From positions 62,001-126,000 of the forward strand of contig CAWDXD010000038.1 in assembly GCA_963806145.1 (NCBI GenBank): DNA of 64,000 nt. Direction: 5' to 3'. The number at the start of each line of letters is the position of its first letter. The stretch's first letter is position 1. Shown here one piece after another: positions 31,777 to 40,124 of this stretch. Under the pieces are notes generated by a model. The model did no database searches. It had not been told where the DNA came from and saw nothing but the letters and a program-made list of their open reading frames with translations. Origin of the DNA: DASXKD01 sp963806145. GTDB lineage: Bacteria > Actinomycetota > Actinomycetes > Streptosporangiales > Streptosporangiaceae. The position numbers and the translations under genes were made by a program.

Positions 31777-32706
31777 TCACGGGACTGATGCCCCGTCGGT
31801 CTTTTGAACCAGGCATGGCCCGATGGCGCGGGCGATTTCGCCGAGGGCGCGGATCTTGGCGTTCTCGCGGGCAGTGCTCCAGATGAGCCCGAGCGGAGTG
31901 GGTGCCAGGTCCTGAATGGGGATCAATACGACGTCGTCCCGTGTGAAGACGGGAACGCCGGTCATCGTGACGTGCACGATTCTGCCGTGCGCGACGTGGG
32001 CGGCGATCTCGTTTATGCTGCGCACGGGCTGGGCGCGGGTGATGGGGCGGCCTGTTGGGGTTCGCGGCGGCAGGATGGCGTCGTGGAGAGCCGCGGGGAA
32101 CGGCGGCGGCATCAACACGACCTGTTCGTCTGCCAGATCCTCGATCAGCACTGACCACCTGGTGGCCAGCCGGTGACTGCGGGCGACGACCAGGAGCCGG
32201 CTGTGCAGCGAGATCGCCGGCCCGGCGGTGAGGTCGGGCTCGTCGACGGCGAGCCAGTTGACCAGCACATCGACGTCGCCGCGGCGCACAGCGGCGTAAG
32301 GATCGCCGGTGTCGACCTCATGCGGGATCACCTGGCAGTCGGGGTGGCGGGACCGGAACTCATCGATGAGCCGGTGGAGCGGTGGCCCGTCAGTGGTGGA
32401 CGTGAATCCGATGCGCAGCCGGCCGGCGACGCTGGCGGCATGATCGCTGGCCTGGGCGAGTGCGCGGTCGACCGCCGCCAGGGCCGGGACGAGGTTACCG
32501 CGGAGCTCTTCCCCGTCCGAGGTGAGGCTGACCCGGCGGCTGGTGCGCTCGAACAGCCGGGCACCGATGCGTGCCTCCAGGCTGCGGATGGCTTCGCTGA
32601 CGCCCGGCTGGGAAATCCGCAGCCGCTCGGCGGTACGGCCGAAGTGGAGCTCTTCGGCCAGGGCCAGGAAGATACGTAGCTCACGGAGCTCGACGGCTGT
32701 CCACAT
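31777..32706 (-). CDS. LysR-family transcriptional regulator
   Basis: Protein of 309 residues from ATG 32706. The helix-turn-helix is ELRIFLALAEELHFGRTAER LRISQPGVSEAIRSLEARIG; the rest is a periplasmic-binding-like inducer domain (LRIGFTSTTDGPP...). TAGAAT, an excellent -10 on this strand (32721-32716), ends 9 nt before the ATG, so the leader is at most a few bases. It is divergent from the DUF3224/monooxygenase-like pair at 32854, the usual LysR layout, so those genes are the likely targets. Confidence 0.92.
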   Translation of the reverse strand: MWTAVELRELRIFLALAEELHFGRTAERLRISQPGVSEAIRSLEARIGARLFERTSRRVSLTSDGEELRGNLVPALAAVDRALAQASDHAASVAGRLRIGFTSTTDGPPLHRLIDEFRSRHPDCQVIPHEVDTGDPYAAVRRGDVDVLVNWLAVDEPDLTAGPAISLHSRLLVVARSHRLATRWSVLIEDLADEQVVLMPPPFPAALHDAILPPRTPTGRPITRAQPVRSINEIAAHVAHGRIVHVTMTGVPVFTRDDVVLIPIQDLAPTPLGLIWSTARENAKIRALGEIARAIGPCLVQKTDGASVP

Positions 32707-32853
32707 CAATCGGAAATTCTAATCGGTGGGATCACGAATAGGCCATTGATCGTGGGCCGGCCGCCAGCACATCGTTGACCAATCAGGCAAGGACGCCCAG
32801 TGCGGCGCCGGAGCCGGACCAATCGGATGCGAGGCGGAAGGCGGTACGGATCG

Positions 32854-33270
32854 ATGGGCGACTCCGGTGACAATCGAGCCCGCGCGAGCGCGGTCATCAC
32901 CGTGCACAAATACGAGCCGTCGGCCTACGACGAGCCGGCCGAGGGACCGGTACTGACCAGAATCCACGTGCAGGAGAGCTTCAGCGGGGACATCCAGGGC
33001 GACGGCGCGGTCGAGTTCTTGCAAGCTGGCCGCGCAGATGGGTCCGCGAGCTTCGTCGGGATCGAGCGGGTGACCGGGACGCTGGCCGGCCGCGAGGGCA
33101 CCTTCGTGCTGCAGGACGCGGGCACGGTGGACGGCACCATCGTCAGCGGGGACTGGTTCGTCGTGCCCGGCTCGGGCACCGGCCAGCTGACCGGGTTGCG
33201 CGGCGAGGGCGGGTTCCGCGCCAACCTCGGCGAGAGCGCCCAAGTCCACCTGGACTACTGGTTCGAATGA
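32854..33270 (+). CDS. DUF3224-domain protein
   Basis: Protein of 138 residues; ATG 32854 preferred over upstream in-frame codons because GGAAGG lies before it. The body is the DUF3224 beta-barrel: VHKYEPSAYDEP, FSGDIQGDGAVEFLQA, GIERVTGTLAGREGTFVLQD, GSGTGQLTGLRGEGGF, ending LDYWFE. The family has no known activity; the lipocalin/allene-oxide-cyclase-like barrel suggests binding of a small hydrophobic ligand. It overlaps the next gene by 4 bases. Confidence 0.9.
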   Translation: MGDSGDNRARASAVITVHKYEPSAYDEPAEGPVLTRIHVQESFSGDIQGDGAVEFLQAGRADGSASFVGIERVTGTLAGREGTFVLQDAGTVDGTIVSGDWFVVPGSGTGQLTGLRGEGGFRANLGESAQVHLDYWFE

Positions 33271-33893
33271 CCGCCGCGGCAGCGGGCCAACAAGCGCGCC
33301 GCGCCGCCCCGGGCACCGCGGCAGGTGGCCCGGCGACCCTCCTGCTGTCCCGCGCGGTCCTGCCCGGCCATGAGCAGGCCTTCGAGGCAGTGCTGCACCG
33401 GCTGGCCGCCGAGGCCAGGACGTTCCCCGGCCACCAGGGCCTGACCGTGCTGCGCCCGCAGCCGCACGGCCCTGCCAGCTACACGATCGTCGCCCACTTC
33501 GCCACCAGGCAGGACATGGACGCGTGGCTGGCTAGTGACGCCCGGGCCCGGCTTGTGGCCGAGGCTGATCTACATTCCGCGGATCAGCTGCGCACCCGGT
33601 ACCTGTCCGGGCTGGAGGGCTGGCTGGCTGCGCCCGGGTCCCCGGTGGTCCTGCCGCCGGCCCGCTGGAAGATCGTTCTCATCTCGACGGCCGGGATCGT
33701 GCCGCTGCTGGAGGCGGTCACCTACCTGCTCGCCCCGCACCTGACCGGCGTGCCCACCTGGGGCCGGCCGCTGATCTCCGCGGCCGTGCTCATACCGCTG
33801 ATGCAGTACGCGGTGATGCCCGTGCTGACCCGGGCCGCGCGCGGTTTCCTCTACCCCGGGCGGCTGCCCGCAGCGGCGGACAGCGCCCCATGA
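33267..33893 (+). CDS. Antibiotic-biosynthesis-monooxygenase-like membrane protein
   Basis: Protein of 208 residues starting in the stop of the DUF3224 gene. Residues about 20-110 form an ABM ferredoxin-like domain (LSRAVLPGHEQAFEAVLHRL, TFPGHQGLTVLRPQ, HFATRQDMDAWLASD); residues about 130-195 hold two hydrophobic segments (IVLISTAGIVPLLEAVTYLL and LISAAVLIPLMQYAVMPVLT). This ABM plus two-helix form is a common actinomycete conserved hypothetical. With DUF3224 it forms a two-gene operon likely controlled by the divergent LysR protein. Confidence 0.85.
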   Translation: MTAAAAGQQARRAAPGTAAGGPATLLLSRAVLPGHEQAFEAVLHRLAAEARTFPGHQGLTVLRPQPHGPASYTIVAHFATRQDMDAWLASDARARLVAEADLHSADQLRTRYLSGLEGWLAAPGSPVVLPPARWKIVLISTAGIVPLLEAVTYLLAPHLTGVPTWGRPLISAAVLIPLMQYAVMPVLTRAARGFLYPGRLPAAADSAP

Positions 33894-33920
33894 CAGATCC
33901 GGTAGCGGGCCCAGGGCTGG

Positions 33921-34230
33921 TCAGGTGAGAGTGCCGAAGAATTCCCGGACATCGGTGGTAAGGAGGTCGGGTGCTTCGAGTGCGGCGAAGTGGCCGCCGC
34001 GGTCGAACTCCGACCATCTGACAACGTTGTTGGGCCGTCGGTCCAGCCCGTCTGGGTCAGCGGCCCGGAGAACTCGTAACCCGGCAGCGACGGGATCACC
34101 ACGTGGAATGCCAGCCGGGTCGCCCCCGTGGGCCGCCGGGTCGGTGAGCGGGCCGATCATGTCGAGGAATTCCACGACCGAGCCCGGCCAGCTGTGCAGT
34201 AGCAGCATCGGCTCGGCCGAGCCGCCCGCG
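33921..34230 (-). pseudogene. Epoxide hydrolase remnant with large internal deletion
   Basis: The minus strand gives LLLHSWPGSVVEFLDMIGPL TDPAAHGGDP, the oxyanion-side segment of an actinomycete epoxide hydrolase, then in a shifted frame VIPSLPGYEFSGPLTQTGWT, then jumps directly to VVRWSEFDRGGHFAALEAPD LLTTDVREFF, the carboxyl end with the catalytic His. Nearly 200 residues of the core, with the nucleophile Asp, are missing, and the amino end is absent. So it is a relic with one frameshift near 34110 and a deletion joint near 34040. Confidence 0.75.
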
Positions 34231-34579
34231 CCTCCTGACAGGCCGCAGTTGCCGGCGTGCGTGAACCGGGGCGTAGCCGGCAGCGTGTCACTGGTGTGGA
34301 TCGCACCGTCTCGTGGGCGGTTCCGCGGCCTGGCTGGGACTGGCGCAGTCGGCCGGCTGCCGCGGCGCGGCGGCCGACGTCGCCGTCTGCCGGACTGTGG
34401 AGCGCCGCCATGACCTGCCCTTCCTGCGTGGACCAAGGGAAGCGCCCACGGCCGGAAGCATGCGGCGGGTGGCGCGTCATGAGCGAACCTGCCCGGGTAG
34501 TAGGACGAATGGCCAATGGCGGACCTAGCCGTGGTTCGGGGTTCACTACGAGCAACCGAACCCACGGAAGGAAAAAACC

Positions 34580-35059
34580 ATGAAGCGACTGCTCCTCCTC
34601 GGAGCGGCGGCCGTCATCGCTGCCGCCCCCGCCGTTACCGGGCTGGTCGGCAATGCGTCGTTCGCGCAGAGCGTCCCGGTCCATGTTCCCGCAGGCGCCC
34701 GGACCATCGACGACCACGGCCGGCACGCAGAACCGGGCGACGACCGCGGCCGCCACGCAGAACCCGGCGACGACCGCGGCCAGCACGCAGAACCCGGCGA
34801 CGACCGCGGCCAGCACGCAGAGCCCGGCGACGACCGCGGCCAGCACGCAGAGCCCGGCGACGACCGCGGCCAGCACGCAGAGCCCGGCGACGACCGCGGC
34901 CAGCAGGCAGAGCCCGGCGACGACCGCGGCGGCGTCAGCGTCTCGAGCACCGGGACCAGCCTGCAGGGCTCGAGTGACGACCATGGCTCTGGTTCGCCCA
35001 GCGGGGATGACGGCGGGTCAAGCCACGGCGGACAGGACGACGGGTCGGGTCATCGTTGA
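34580..35059 (+). CDS. Secreted protein with 10-residue tandem repeats
   Basis: Protein of 159 residues; ATG 34580 follows GGAAGGAAAAAACC. MKRLLLLGAAAVIAAAPAVT plus GLVGNASFAQ is a clear signal peptide ending in AQS. The mature part starts with seven copies of DDRGQHAEPG (with R/Q and H/Q variation), followed by a Ser/Gly/Asp/His-rich tail (DDHGSGSPSGDDGGSSHGGQ). Highly acidic and His-rich, it may bind cations at the cell surface; that is a guess from composition. It lies 86 bp before a sensor kinase and could be part of that signalling unit. The DNA repeat (30 bp) is nearly identical between copies, so the copy number is likely to vary between strains. Confidence 0.8.
   Translation: MKRLLLLGAAAVIAAAPAVTGLVGNASFAQSVPVHVPAGARTIDDHGRHAEPGDDRGRHAEPGDDRGQHAEPGDDRGQHAEPGDDRGQHAEPGDDRGQHAEPGDDRGQQAEPGDDRGGVSVSSTGTSLQGSSDDHGSGSPSGDDGGSSHGGQDDGSGHR
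34711..34920 (+). repeat. Seven 30-bp in-frame tandem repeats
   Basis: Units start every 30 bases from 34711 to 34891. The first is slightly diverged; those at 34801, 34831 and 34861 are identical, and the last differs by one base (CAGCAGGCAG). They encode the decapeptide repeat of the secreted protein. Confidence 0.92.
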
Positions 35060-35145
35060 TCGAAGGAAGCAGGCAGGCGGGCACATCCGGGGACGGCACA
35101 TCCCTGGAGGTGCCCGCCGGCCTGTCTTGGCTCAGGCTCAGCGGG

Positions 35146-36483
35146 ATGGCGGCACACACTCCGCCGGACCGGCCGCTGCGTACCCGGACGGTGCTTACCC
35201 AGGTCATCGTGGGTGCCCTTGTCGTAGCGATCGGCGTCGCGCTGGCGGGCGCGATCGCGAGCCGCCGGATCGCTGAGCGGGAATCGGTGACAGACGCCGC
35301 CCAGACCACCGATCTGATCGCGCAGCAGGTGATCCAGCCGGCCCTGACCGATGGCCTGGTCTCTGGTGACCCGGCGGCCGTGGCGGCCATGGATCACATC
35401 GTCCGTACCCGGGTTCTCGGCCCCTCCTTCGGCAACCTGGTCCGGGTCAAGCTGTGGACCGCCGCCGGGCGCATCGTCTACTCCGACGAACCTCGGCTGA
35501 TCGGTAAGACGTTCCCGCTCGGACAGGAGGAGCGAGCGGCCTTTGCCAAGCCAGCCGTCCACGCTGAGGTGTCCGACCTGCAGCGGCCGGAAAACCAGTT
35601 CGAGCGGGGCCACGGCAAGCTGCTGGAGGTGTACCGGCCGGTATGGACCCCTTCGGGGCAGCCGCTGCTTTTCGAGACCTACTCGCCCTACCGGGAGGTC
35701 ACCCAGCGCACCGGCGAACTGTGGCGCGGCTTCGCCGGTATCACCATCTCCAGCCTGTTGCTCCTTGTCATCTTGCTGCTGCCAATCGTGTGGCGGCTGC
35801 TCAACCGGATCAACCGTGCCCAGACCCAGCGGGAACTGCTGCTGCAGCGAGCCGTCGACGCATCGGAGCAGGAGCGCCGGCGCATCGCGGGCACGCTGCA
35901 CGACGGGGCGGTGCAGGAACTCGCGGCCTCATCGTTCACGGTGGCCGGGGCTGCCGAGAACGCCGCGGCGATGGGGCAGCCCGAACTCGCCGCCAAGCTC
36001 ACCACCGCGGCTGGCGCCGTGCGCGCGAGCATCAGCGGCCTGCGGTCCTTGCTGGTCGACATCTACCCGCCGAGCCTGACCAACGCAGGGCTCGTGCCTG
36101 CGCTCACCGACCTCGCGGGCGTGCTTGAGGCCCGCAGCATTGCGGCCCACCTCGATCTTGACGAGGACGCCGCGGCCCGGCTGGCCGCCGACGAGCAGCA
36201 ACTCGTGTTCCGCATCACCCGGGAGTGCTTGCGCAACACCGCCCGCCACGCCGGCGCCCGTAACATCGGCATCCGCCTGTTCCGGGGGGAGCATTCCACC
36301 GTCCTCGAGGTGGACGACGACGGGAAGGGATTCGACCCGGCGGCCGTGCTTGGCAATCCTGCGGAGGGACACTTCGGGCTGCAGATCCTCACGGACATTG
36401 CCGCAAACGCAGGCGCCGAGCTGCTGCTGGCCACCGCACCTGGCGCGGGCTGCCACTGGCGGCTGGAGGTGCCTGACCGGTGA
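35146..36483 (+). CDS. NarL-type sensor histidine kinase
   Basis: Protein of about 445 residues from ATG 35146; in-frame GTG 35110 and TTG 35056 would lengthen it. A membrane segment (VLTQVIVGALVVAIGVALAG) is followed by an extracytoplasmic sensor region of about 140 residues and a second segment (GITISSLLLLVILLLPIVWR). Then come the HisKA_3 dimerisation helix with phospho-acceptor His in AGTLHDGAVQELAA and a GHKL ATPase domain (ECLRNTARHAGARNI; DDDGKGF; GHFGLQIL). It passes phosphate to the response regulator that overlaps its stop. The secreted acidic repeat protein just upstream may be its ligand or accessory, which is inference. Confidence 0.9.
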   Translation: MAAHTPPDRPLRTRTVLTQVIVGALVVAIGVALAGAIASRRIAERESVTDAAQTTDLIAQQVIQPALTDGLVSGDPAAVAAMDHIVRTRVLGPSFGNLVRVKLWTAAGRIVYSDEPRLIGKTFPLGQEERAAFAKPAVHAEVSDLQRPENQFERGHGKLLEVYRPVWTPSGQPLLFETYSPYREVTQRTGELWRGFAGITISSLLLLVILLLPIVWRLLNRINRAQTQRELLLQRAVDASEQERRRIAGTLHDGAVQELAASSFTVAGAAENAAAMGQPELAAKLTTAAGAVRASISGLRSLLVDIYPPSLTNAGLVPALTDLAGVLEARSIAAHLDLDEDAAARLAADEQQLVFRITRECLRNTARHAGARNIGIRLFRGEHSTVLEVDDDGKGFDPAAVLGNPAEGHFGLQILTDIAANAGAELLLATAPGAGCHWRLEVPDR

Positions 36484-37139
36484 CGACAATTCTGCTGGTG
36501 GATGACCACCACCTCGTACGCGCAGGACTCGCGAGCCTCATTGACAGCGCGGATGACCTGCATGTTGTCGGTCAGGCCGCGAACGGTCAGCAGGCGCTCG
36601 AACTAGCGGCCACCCTTACCCCCGACGTGGTCCTCATGGACCTTTCCATGCCGGAAATTGACGGCGTCGAGACGACCCGCCGTCTCCTCGCAATACATCG
36701 CACGGCCAACGTCGTCGTGCTCACCTCCTTCTCCGATCAGGAGCGTGTCGCTGACGCGCTCGCCGCGGGAGCCGTCGGCTATCTGCTCAAGGACTGCGAG
36801 CCGCGCGATCTGCTGGCCGCCGTGCGCGCCGCCGCCCAGGGGCACGCGCCGCTCGACCCTCGTGTCGCCAAGGCTCTCCTGCCCTCCGCCGAACCCGCGC
36901 GCCCCGCAGACGACCTCAGCCCCCGCGAACTGCAAGTGCTCAGGCTGGTGACGAGTGGACTGGCCAACAAGCAGATCGCCCGCCGCCTTGGCATCAGCGA
37001 GTCCACGGTGAAGGCCCACATCAGCAGCGTGTTCCGTCGCATCGGCGTCACCGACCGGACAAGTGCCGCGGTATGGGCCCGTGACCACCTCCCGGATCGG
37101 GGCGCAGGCGCGACCAGGAACAGCCACGACCAGGCCTGA
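36480..37139 (+). CDS. NarL/LuxR-family response regulator
   Basis: Protein of 219 residues; GTG 36480 overlaps the kinase stop (GTGA). The receiver domain has VDDH at 8-10 and the phospho-acceptor Asp54 in PDVVLMDLSMP, with Lys in YLLKDCEP. The LuxR helix-turn-helix is LSPRELQVLRLVTSGLANKQ IARRLGISESTVKAHISSVF. It is the partner of the upstream kinase. Targets are unknown. Confidence 0.93.
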   Translation: MTTILLVDDHHLVRAGLASLIDSADDLHVVGQAANGQQALELAATLTPDVVLMDLSMPEIDGVETTRRLLAIHRTANVVVLTSFSDQERVADALAAGAVGYLLKDCEPRDLLAAVRAAAQGHAPLDPRVAKALLPSAEPARPADDLSPRELQVLRLVTSGLANKQIARRLGISESTVKAHISSVFRRIGVTDRTSAAVWARDHLPDRGAGATRNSHDQA

Positions 37140-37218
37140 GGGCAGCGGCGGACCCTTCTGCCAAGTGAAGCGGGTGTACCGTTCCGCCTGACGAATGCCG
37201 TGCAGCTGGGAGCGGGAT

Positions 37219-37404
37219 GTGCCTGAAGCAACCGACGTGGTGGACCGCCATATTGCCGCCTTCCGCGACCGTGACCTGGACCGCTTCCTGGGGTTTGACG
37301 CCGCGGATGTCAAGGTCAGGGACTTCGACGGCAATGTGCTCATGGATGGGCTGGAGGGGATGCGCGGGCAGTACGGGCCGCTGTTTCGCGATGCCCTCAG
37401 CTGA
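37219..37404 (+). CDS. Short NTF2/SnoaL-like protein, probably truncated
   Basis: GTG 37219 with GGGAGCGGG upstream gives 61 residues: VPEATDVVDRHIAAFRDRDL DRFLGFDAADVKVRDFDG..., the first half of a SnoaL/NTF2-like cone (a usual length is 110-130). It stops at LFRDALS, before the second half of the sheet, and the following bases do not continue the family text in any frame. It is probably a truncated gene. Confidence 0.6.
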   Translation: MPEATDVVDRHIAAFRDRDLDRFLGFDAADVKVRDFDGNVLMDGLEGMRGQYGPLFRDALS

Positions 37405-37490
37405 GCGTGGATTCCCCGCCAGCCGAGCTAACCGGGGGTGGTTCCCGGGTCAGCGTGCCCTCATAGAGGATGGTATGACCGGAGGTAAGC

Positions 37491-38981
37491 ATGGCTGCAG
37501 ATCCGATCTCGCCAGGACCCGCCCCGGCTGACACGGCCACGGCACGGACCCCGCCGTTTGCATCAGCGTGGCGGCGGGCGCACCTGACGGTGGATCAGCG
37601 GGTTGCCCGGGGCCGGGCCGCCCGGGCCGAGGCGCCACGATCGGCCCACGGCCGGTGGGCACCCTCGGCGGACCGCCCAGATCCGGTTGCCCTGCTCGAA
37701 GAGCAAGCGGCAGAACGGGTGCCGCAATTGGTCCCGATCCGGTACGGCCGGATGCTGGTCTCGCCCTTTACCTTCTACCGGGGCGGCGCGCTGATCATGG
37801 CATCCGACTTGGCGGCAACCCCGGTATCGGGGATAACCGTGCAGCTGTGCGGTGACGCGCACCTGTCCAACTTCGGCCTGTTCGGCACCCCCGAGCGGCA
37901 GATGATCTTCGATATCAACGACTTTGACGAGACTCTGCCCGGCCCGTGGGAATGGGATGTCAAGCGCCTGGCGGCCAGCTTCGAGATCATGGGACGTGAC
38001 CGGGGCTTCTCCCCGGCCGACCGCCGTGCCGTCGTCATGGCCGGGGTGGCCGAGTACCGGGATCGCATGCGTCAGGCCGCTGGGATGGGGGCCCTGGACG
38101 CCTGGTATGACCACCTGGAAGTCGGGATGCTGCTCAAGCTGGTCCGCCAGGAGGTCCGTGTCAAACGGGTCACCAAGGCGGAGGCCCGGGCCCTCGAGCA
38201 GGACGTGAACAAGGCACATACCCGGGATAACATCCGGGTGTTCACCAAGCGCGCTGCCGAGGTCGACGGTGAGCTGCGGATCGTCGCCGATCCGCCCCTG
38301 ATCATCCCGATCGAGGATCTCGTCGCACCGGGGTCAGAGTGGGAGGATCCGGTACCGCTGATCAAGAAGCTGCTGAGCAGCTACCGGCGAACGCTCGGGG
38401 GCCACTACCACCCGGTGGAGGAGTACCGCTACGTCCATACGGCCTACAAGATGGTCGGCGTGGGCAGCGTGGGGACCCGCTGCTACATCATGCTGATGCT
38501 CGGACGCGACCACAATGACCCGCTGTTCTTGCAGACCAAAGAAGCGCAGGCCTCCGTGCTCGAACGGTTCGCCCGGCAGAGCACCTATCGGCACCATGGC
38601 CAGCGTGTGGTGGCTGGCCAGCGGCTGATGCAGGCGGCCACCGACATCTTCCTCGGCTGGATCCGCATTAAGGGACTCGACGGCGTGACCCGCGACTACT
38701 ACGTGCGCCAGTTCCACGACTGGAAGGGCAGCGCCGACGTCGATAACCTGCTCGTTCCCGGCGCCACCCTGTACGCGCGCATCTGCGGCGCCACCCTCGC
38801 CCGCGCCCACGCCCGGTGGGGCGACCGGATCGCCATCGCCTCCTACCTGGGTAAAGGAGATGCCTTCGACCGGGCGATCGCCGGCTTCTCCGCTGCGTAC
38901 GCCGACCAGAACGAAAAGGACTATGAGGCATTCGCAGCTGCCGTGAAGTCGGGACGGCTCACCGCCCGGACCGGCGTCTAG
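37491..38981 (+). CDS. DUF2252-domain protein
   Basis: Protein of 496 residues; ATG 37491 follows GGAGGTAAGC. The family hallmarks are visible: RYGRMLVSPFTFYRGGALIM, VQLCGDAHLSNFGLFGTPER, IFDINDFDETLPGPWEWDVK RLAAS, and near the end YYVRQFHDWKGSADVDNL. The GDAHLSNFG and FDINDFDE motifs resemble the catalytic and metal-binding loops of aminoglycoside-phosphotransferase/kinase-like folds, so a small-molecule kinase-like activity is conceivable, but the family is uncharacterised. It is common in actinomycetes and here appears alone. Confidence 0.92.
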   Translation: MAADPISPGPAPADTATARTPPFASAWRRAHLTVDQRVARGRAARAEAPRSAHGRWAPSADRPDPVALLEEQAAERVPQLVPIRYGRMLVSPFTFYRGGALIMASDLAATPVSGITVQLCGDAHLSNFGLFGTPERQMIFDINDFDETLPGPWEWDVKRLAASFEIMGRDRGFSPADRRAVVMAGVAEYRDRMRQAAGMGALDAWYDHLEVGMLLKLVRQEVRVKRVTKAEARALEQDVNKAHTRDNIRVFTKRAAEVDGELRIVADPPLIIPIEDLVAPGSEWEDPVPLIKKLLSSYRRTLGGHYHPVEEYRYVHTAYKMVGVGSVGTRCYIMLMLGRDHNDPLFLQTKEAQASVLERFARQSTYRHHGQRVVAGQRLMQAATDIFLGWIRIKGLDGVTRDYYVRQFHDWKGSADVDNLLVPGATLYARICGATLARAHARWGDRIAIASYLGKGDAFDRAIAGFSAAYADQNEKDYEAFAAAVKSGRLTARTGV

Positions 38982-39019
38982 CCTTTGGGCAATGGAGCGA
39001 CGGAGGAAGTAGCACCTTG

Positions 39020-39973
39020 ATGGTCGGCGGTCAGGCCAGATGTGATCCAGCAACGAGCCCGGAGCCAAGAAGGGCCAAGGCTGTAGCAATTGTTGGCACA
39101 AACGCATCTGGTAAGAGTGCGCTGGGCGTGGCTGTGGCCCTGCGGTTCAGCGGCGAGATAATATCGGCGGACTCGCGGCAAGTGTACCGCGGCCTCAATA
39201 TTGGCACGGGAAAGCTCACCGGCGACGAGATGCAAGGGATCCGGCACCACCTGATCGACGTGATGGATCTGGGCAGGCGATATTCCGTGGCTGACTTCCA
39301 GGGGAGCGCCTATAGAATCATCGACGAAATCGCGGCCCGTGGCAAGCTGCCTATCATGGTTGGCGGCACGGGACTATATGTGCGGTCAGTAGTTGACGGA
39401 TACCAGCTAACCAGAGCACAGCCTGATCTTGCGTTGCGGGACCGGCTTGAGCGCCTGACCAACGATGAATTGCATCATCTCCTGAACGAGCTGGCCCCGG
39501 ATGCCGCAGGGGCTATCGACCCGCGGAACAGGCGGCGCATAATTCGTGCGGTCGAGATCAGGGAACAGGGGTTTCCTTACAGTACGTCGCACGCTAATGC
39601 CCCGAAGTACAAGTTCTGCCAGCTGGGCCTGACGTGGCCACGGGATGTCCTGCGCGAGAGGATTCAATCCAGGCTCCGCAAGCGCCTTGACGAGGGAATG
39701 GTCCAAGAGGTCAGGAAGCTGCTGAGCGAAGGCGTCTCATTTGAGAGGCTCGAGGCGCTGGGACTTGAGTACCGCTACGTAGCACGCTTCTTGCAAGGCG
39801 GATATGCCAGCGAAGAGGAGCTGTTCGATGAGCTCAGCCGGGCTATATACCGGTTTGCAATGCGGCAGCTTGCATGGTTCCGGCGCGATAAGTCCATCAT
39901 GTGGCTGGATCACTCCAAGGACTATAAGGACCAGGCATTTGAGCTGATAGAAAGCTTTATCAGGCAACCTTAG
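39020..39973 (+). CDS. miaA: MiaA-like tRNA dimethylallyltransferase, foreign type
   Basis: Protein of 317 residues from ATG 39020 (GGAGGAAG at 39002-39009). The P-loop is GTNASGKS (26-33); DSRQVYRGLNIGTGKLT (51-67) and VGGTGLYVRSVVDGY are the dimethylallyl-diphosphate and tRNA-binding blocks. The enzyme adds an isopentenyl group to A37 of tRNAs reading UNN codons. The text differs from ordinary actinomycete MiaA: GTGKLTGDEMQGIRHHLIDV and LEALGLEYRYVARFLQGGY match what I recall from Candidate Phyla Radiation (Patescibacteria) and related bacteria. Codon use also stands out: ATA occurs at least five times (including ATA-ATA) and AGA is used, rare in this genome's genes. It is not next to the usual miaB/hflX/dapF neighbours. 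Lateral acquisition is likely; whether it serves tRNA or makes a cytokinin-like metabolite is open. Confidence 0.85.
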   Translation: MVGGQARCDPATSPEPRRAKAVAIVGTNASGKSALGVAVALRFSGEIISADSRQVYRGLNIGTGKLTGDEMQGIRHHLIDVMDLGRRYSVADFQGSAYRIIDEIAARGKLPIMVGGTGLYVRSVVDGYQLTRAQPDLALRDRLERLTNDELHHLLNELAPDAAGAIDPRNRRRIIRAVEIREQGFPYSTSHANAPKYKFCQLGLTWPRDVLRERIQSRLRKRLDEGMVQEVRKLLSEGVSFERLEALGLEYRYVARFLQGGYASEEELFDELSRAIYRFAMRQLAWFRRDKSIMWLDHSKDYKDQAFELIESFIRQP

Positions 39974-40124
39974 CCGTCTGGCCTCGACTCCAGCGCCCGC
40001 GTCGTCCTGTGTCTCCATCCAGCCTTCACGCCGACCGCGCCGGGTATGCACACGCGCCAGTTTTGATGACAGGACTCCCATGGAGCTGGCACCAAGCAGC
40101 CAAGCTCAGCGAAAGGAGCCCCCC

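Noticed and set aside
34157..34984. Long minus-strand frame across the 30-bp repeats, reading AAVVAGLCVL again and again like a membrane protein
   Set aside because: Because the 30-bp unit lacks stops in nearly every frame, long shadow frames are automatic. The plus-strand frame has the ribosome binding site, signal peptide and natural end.
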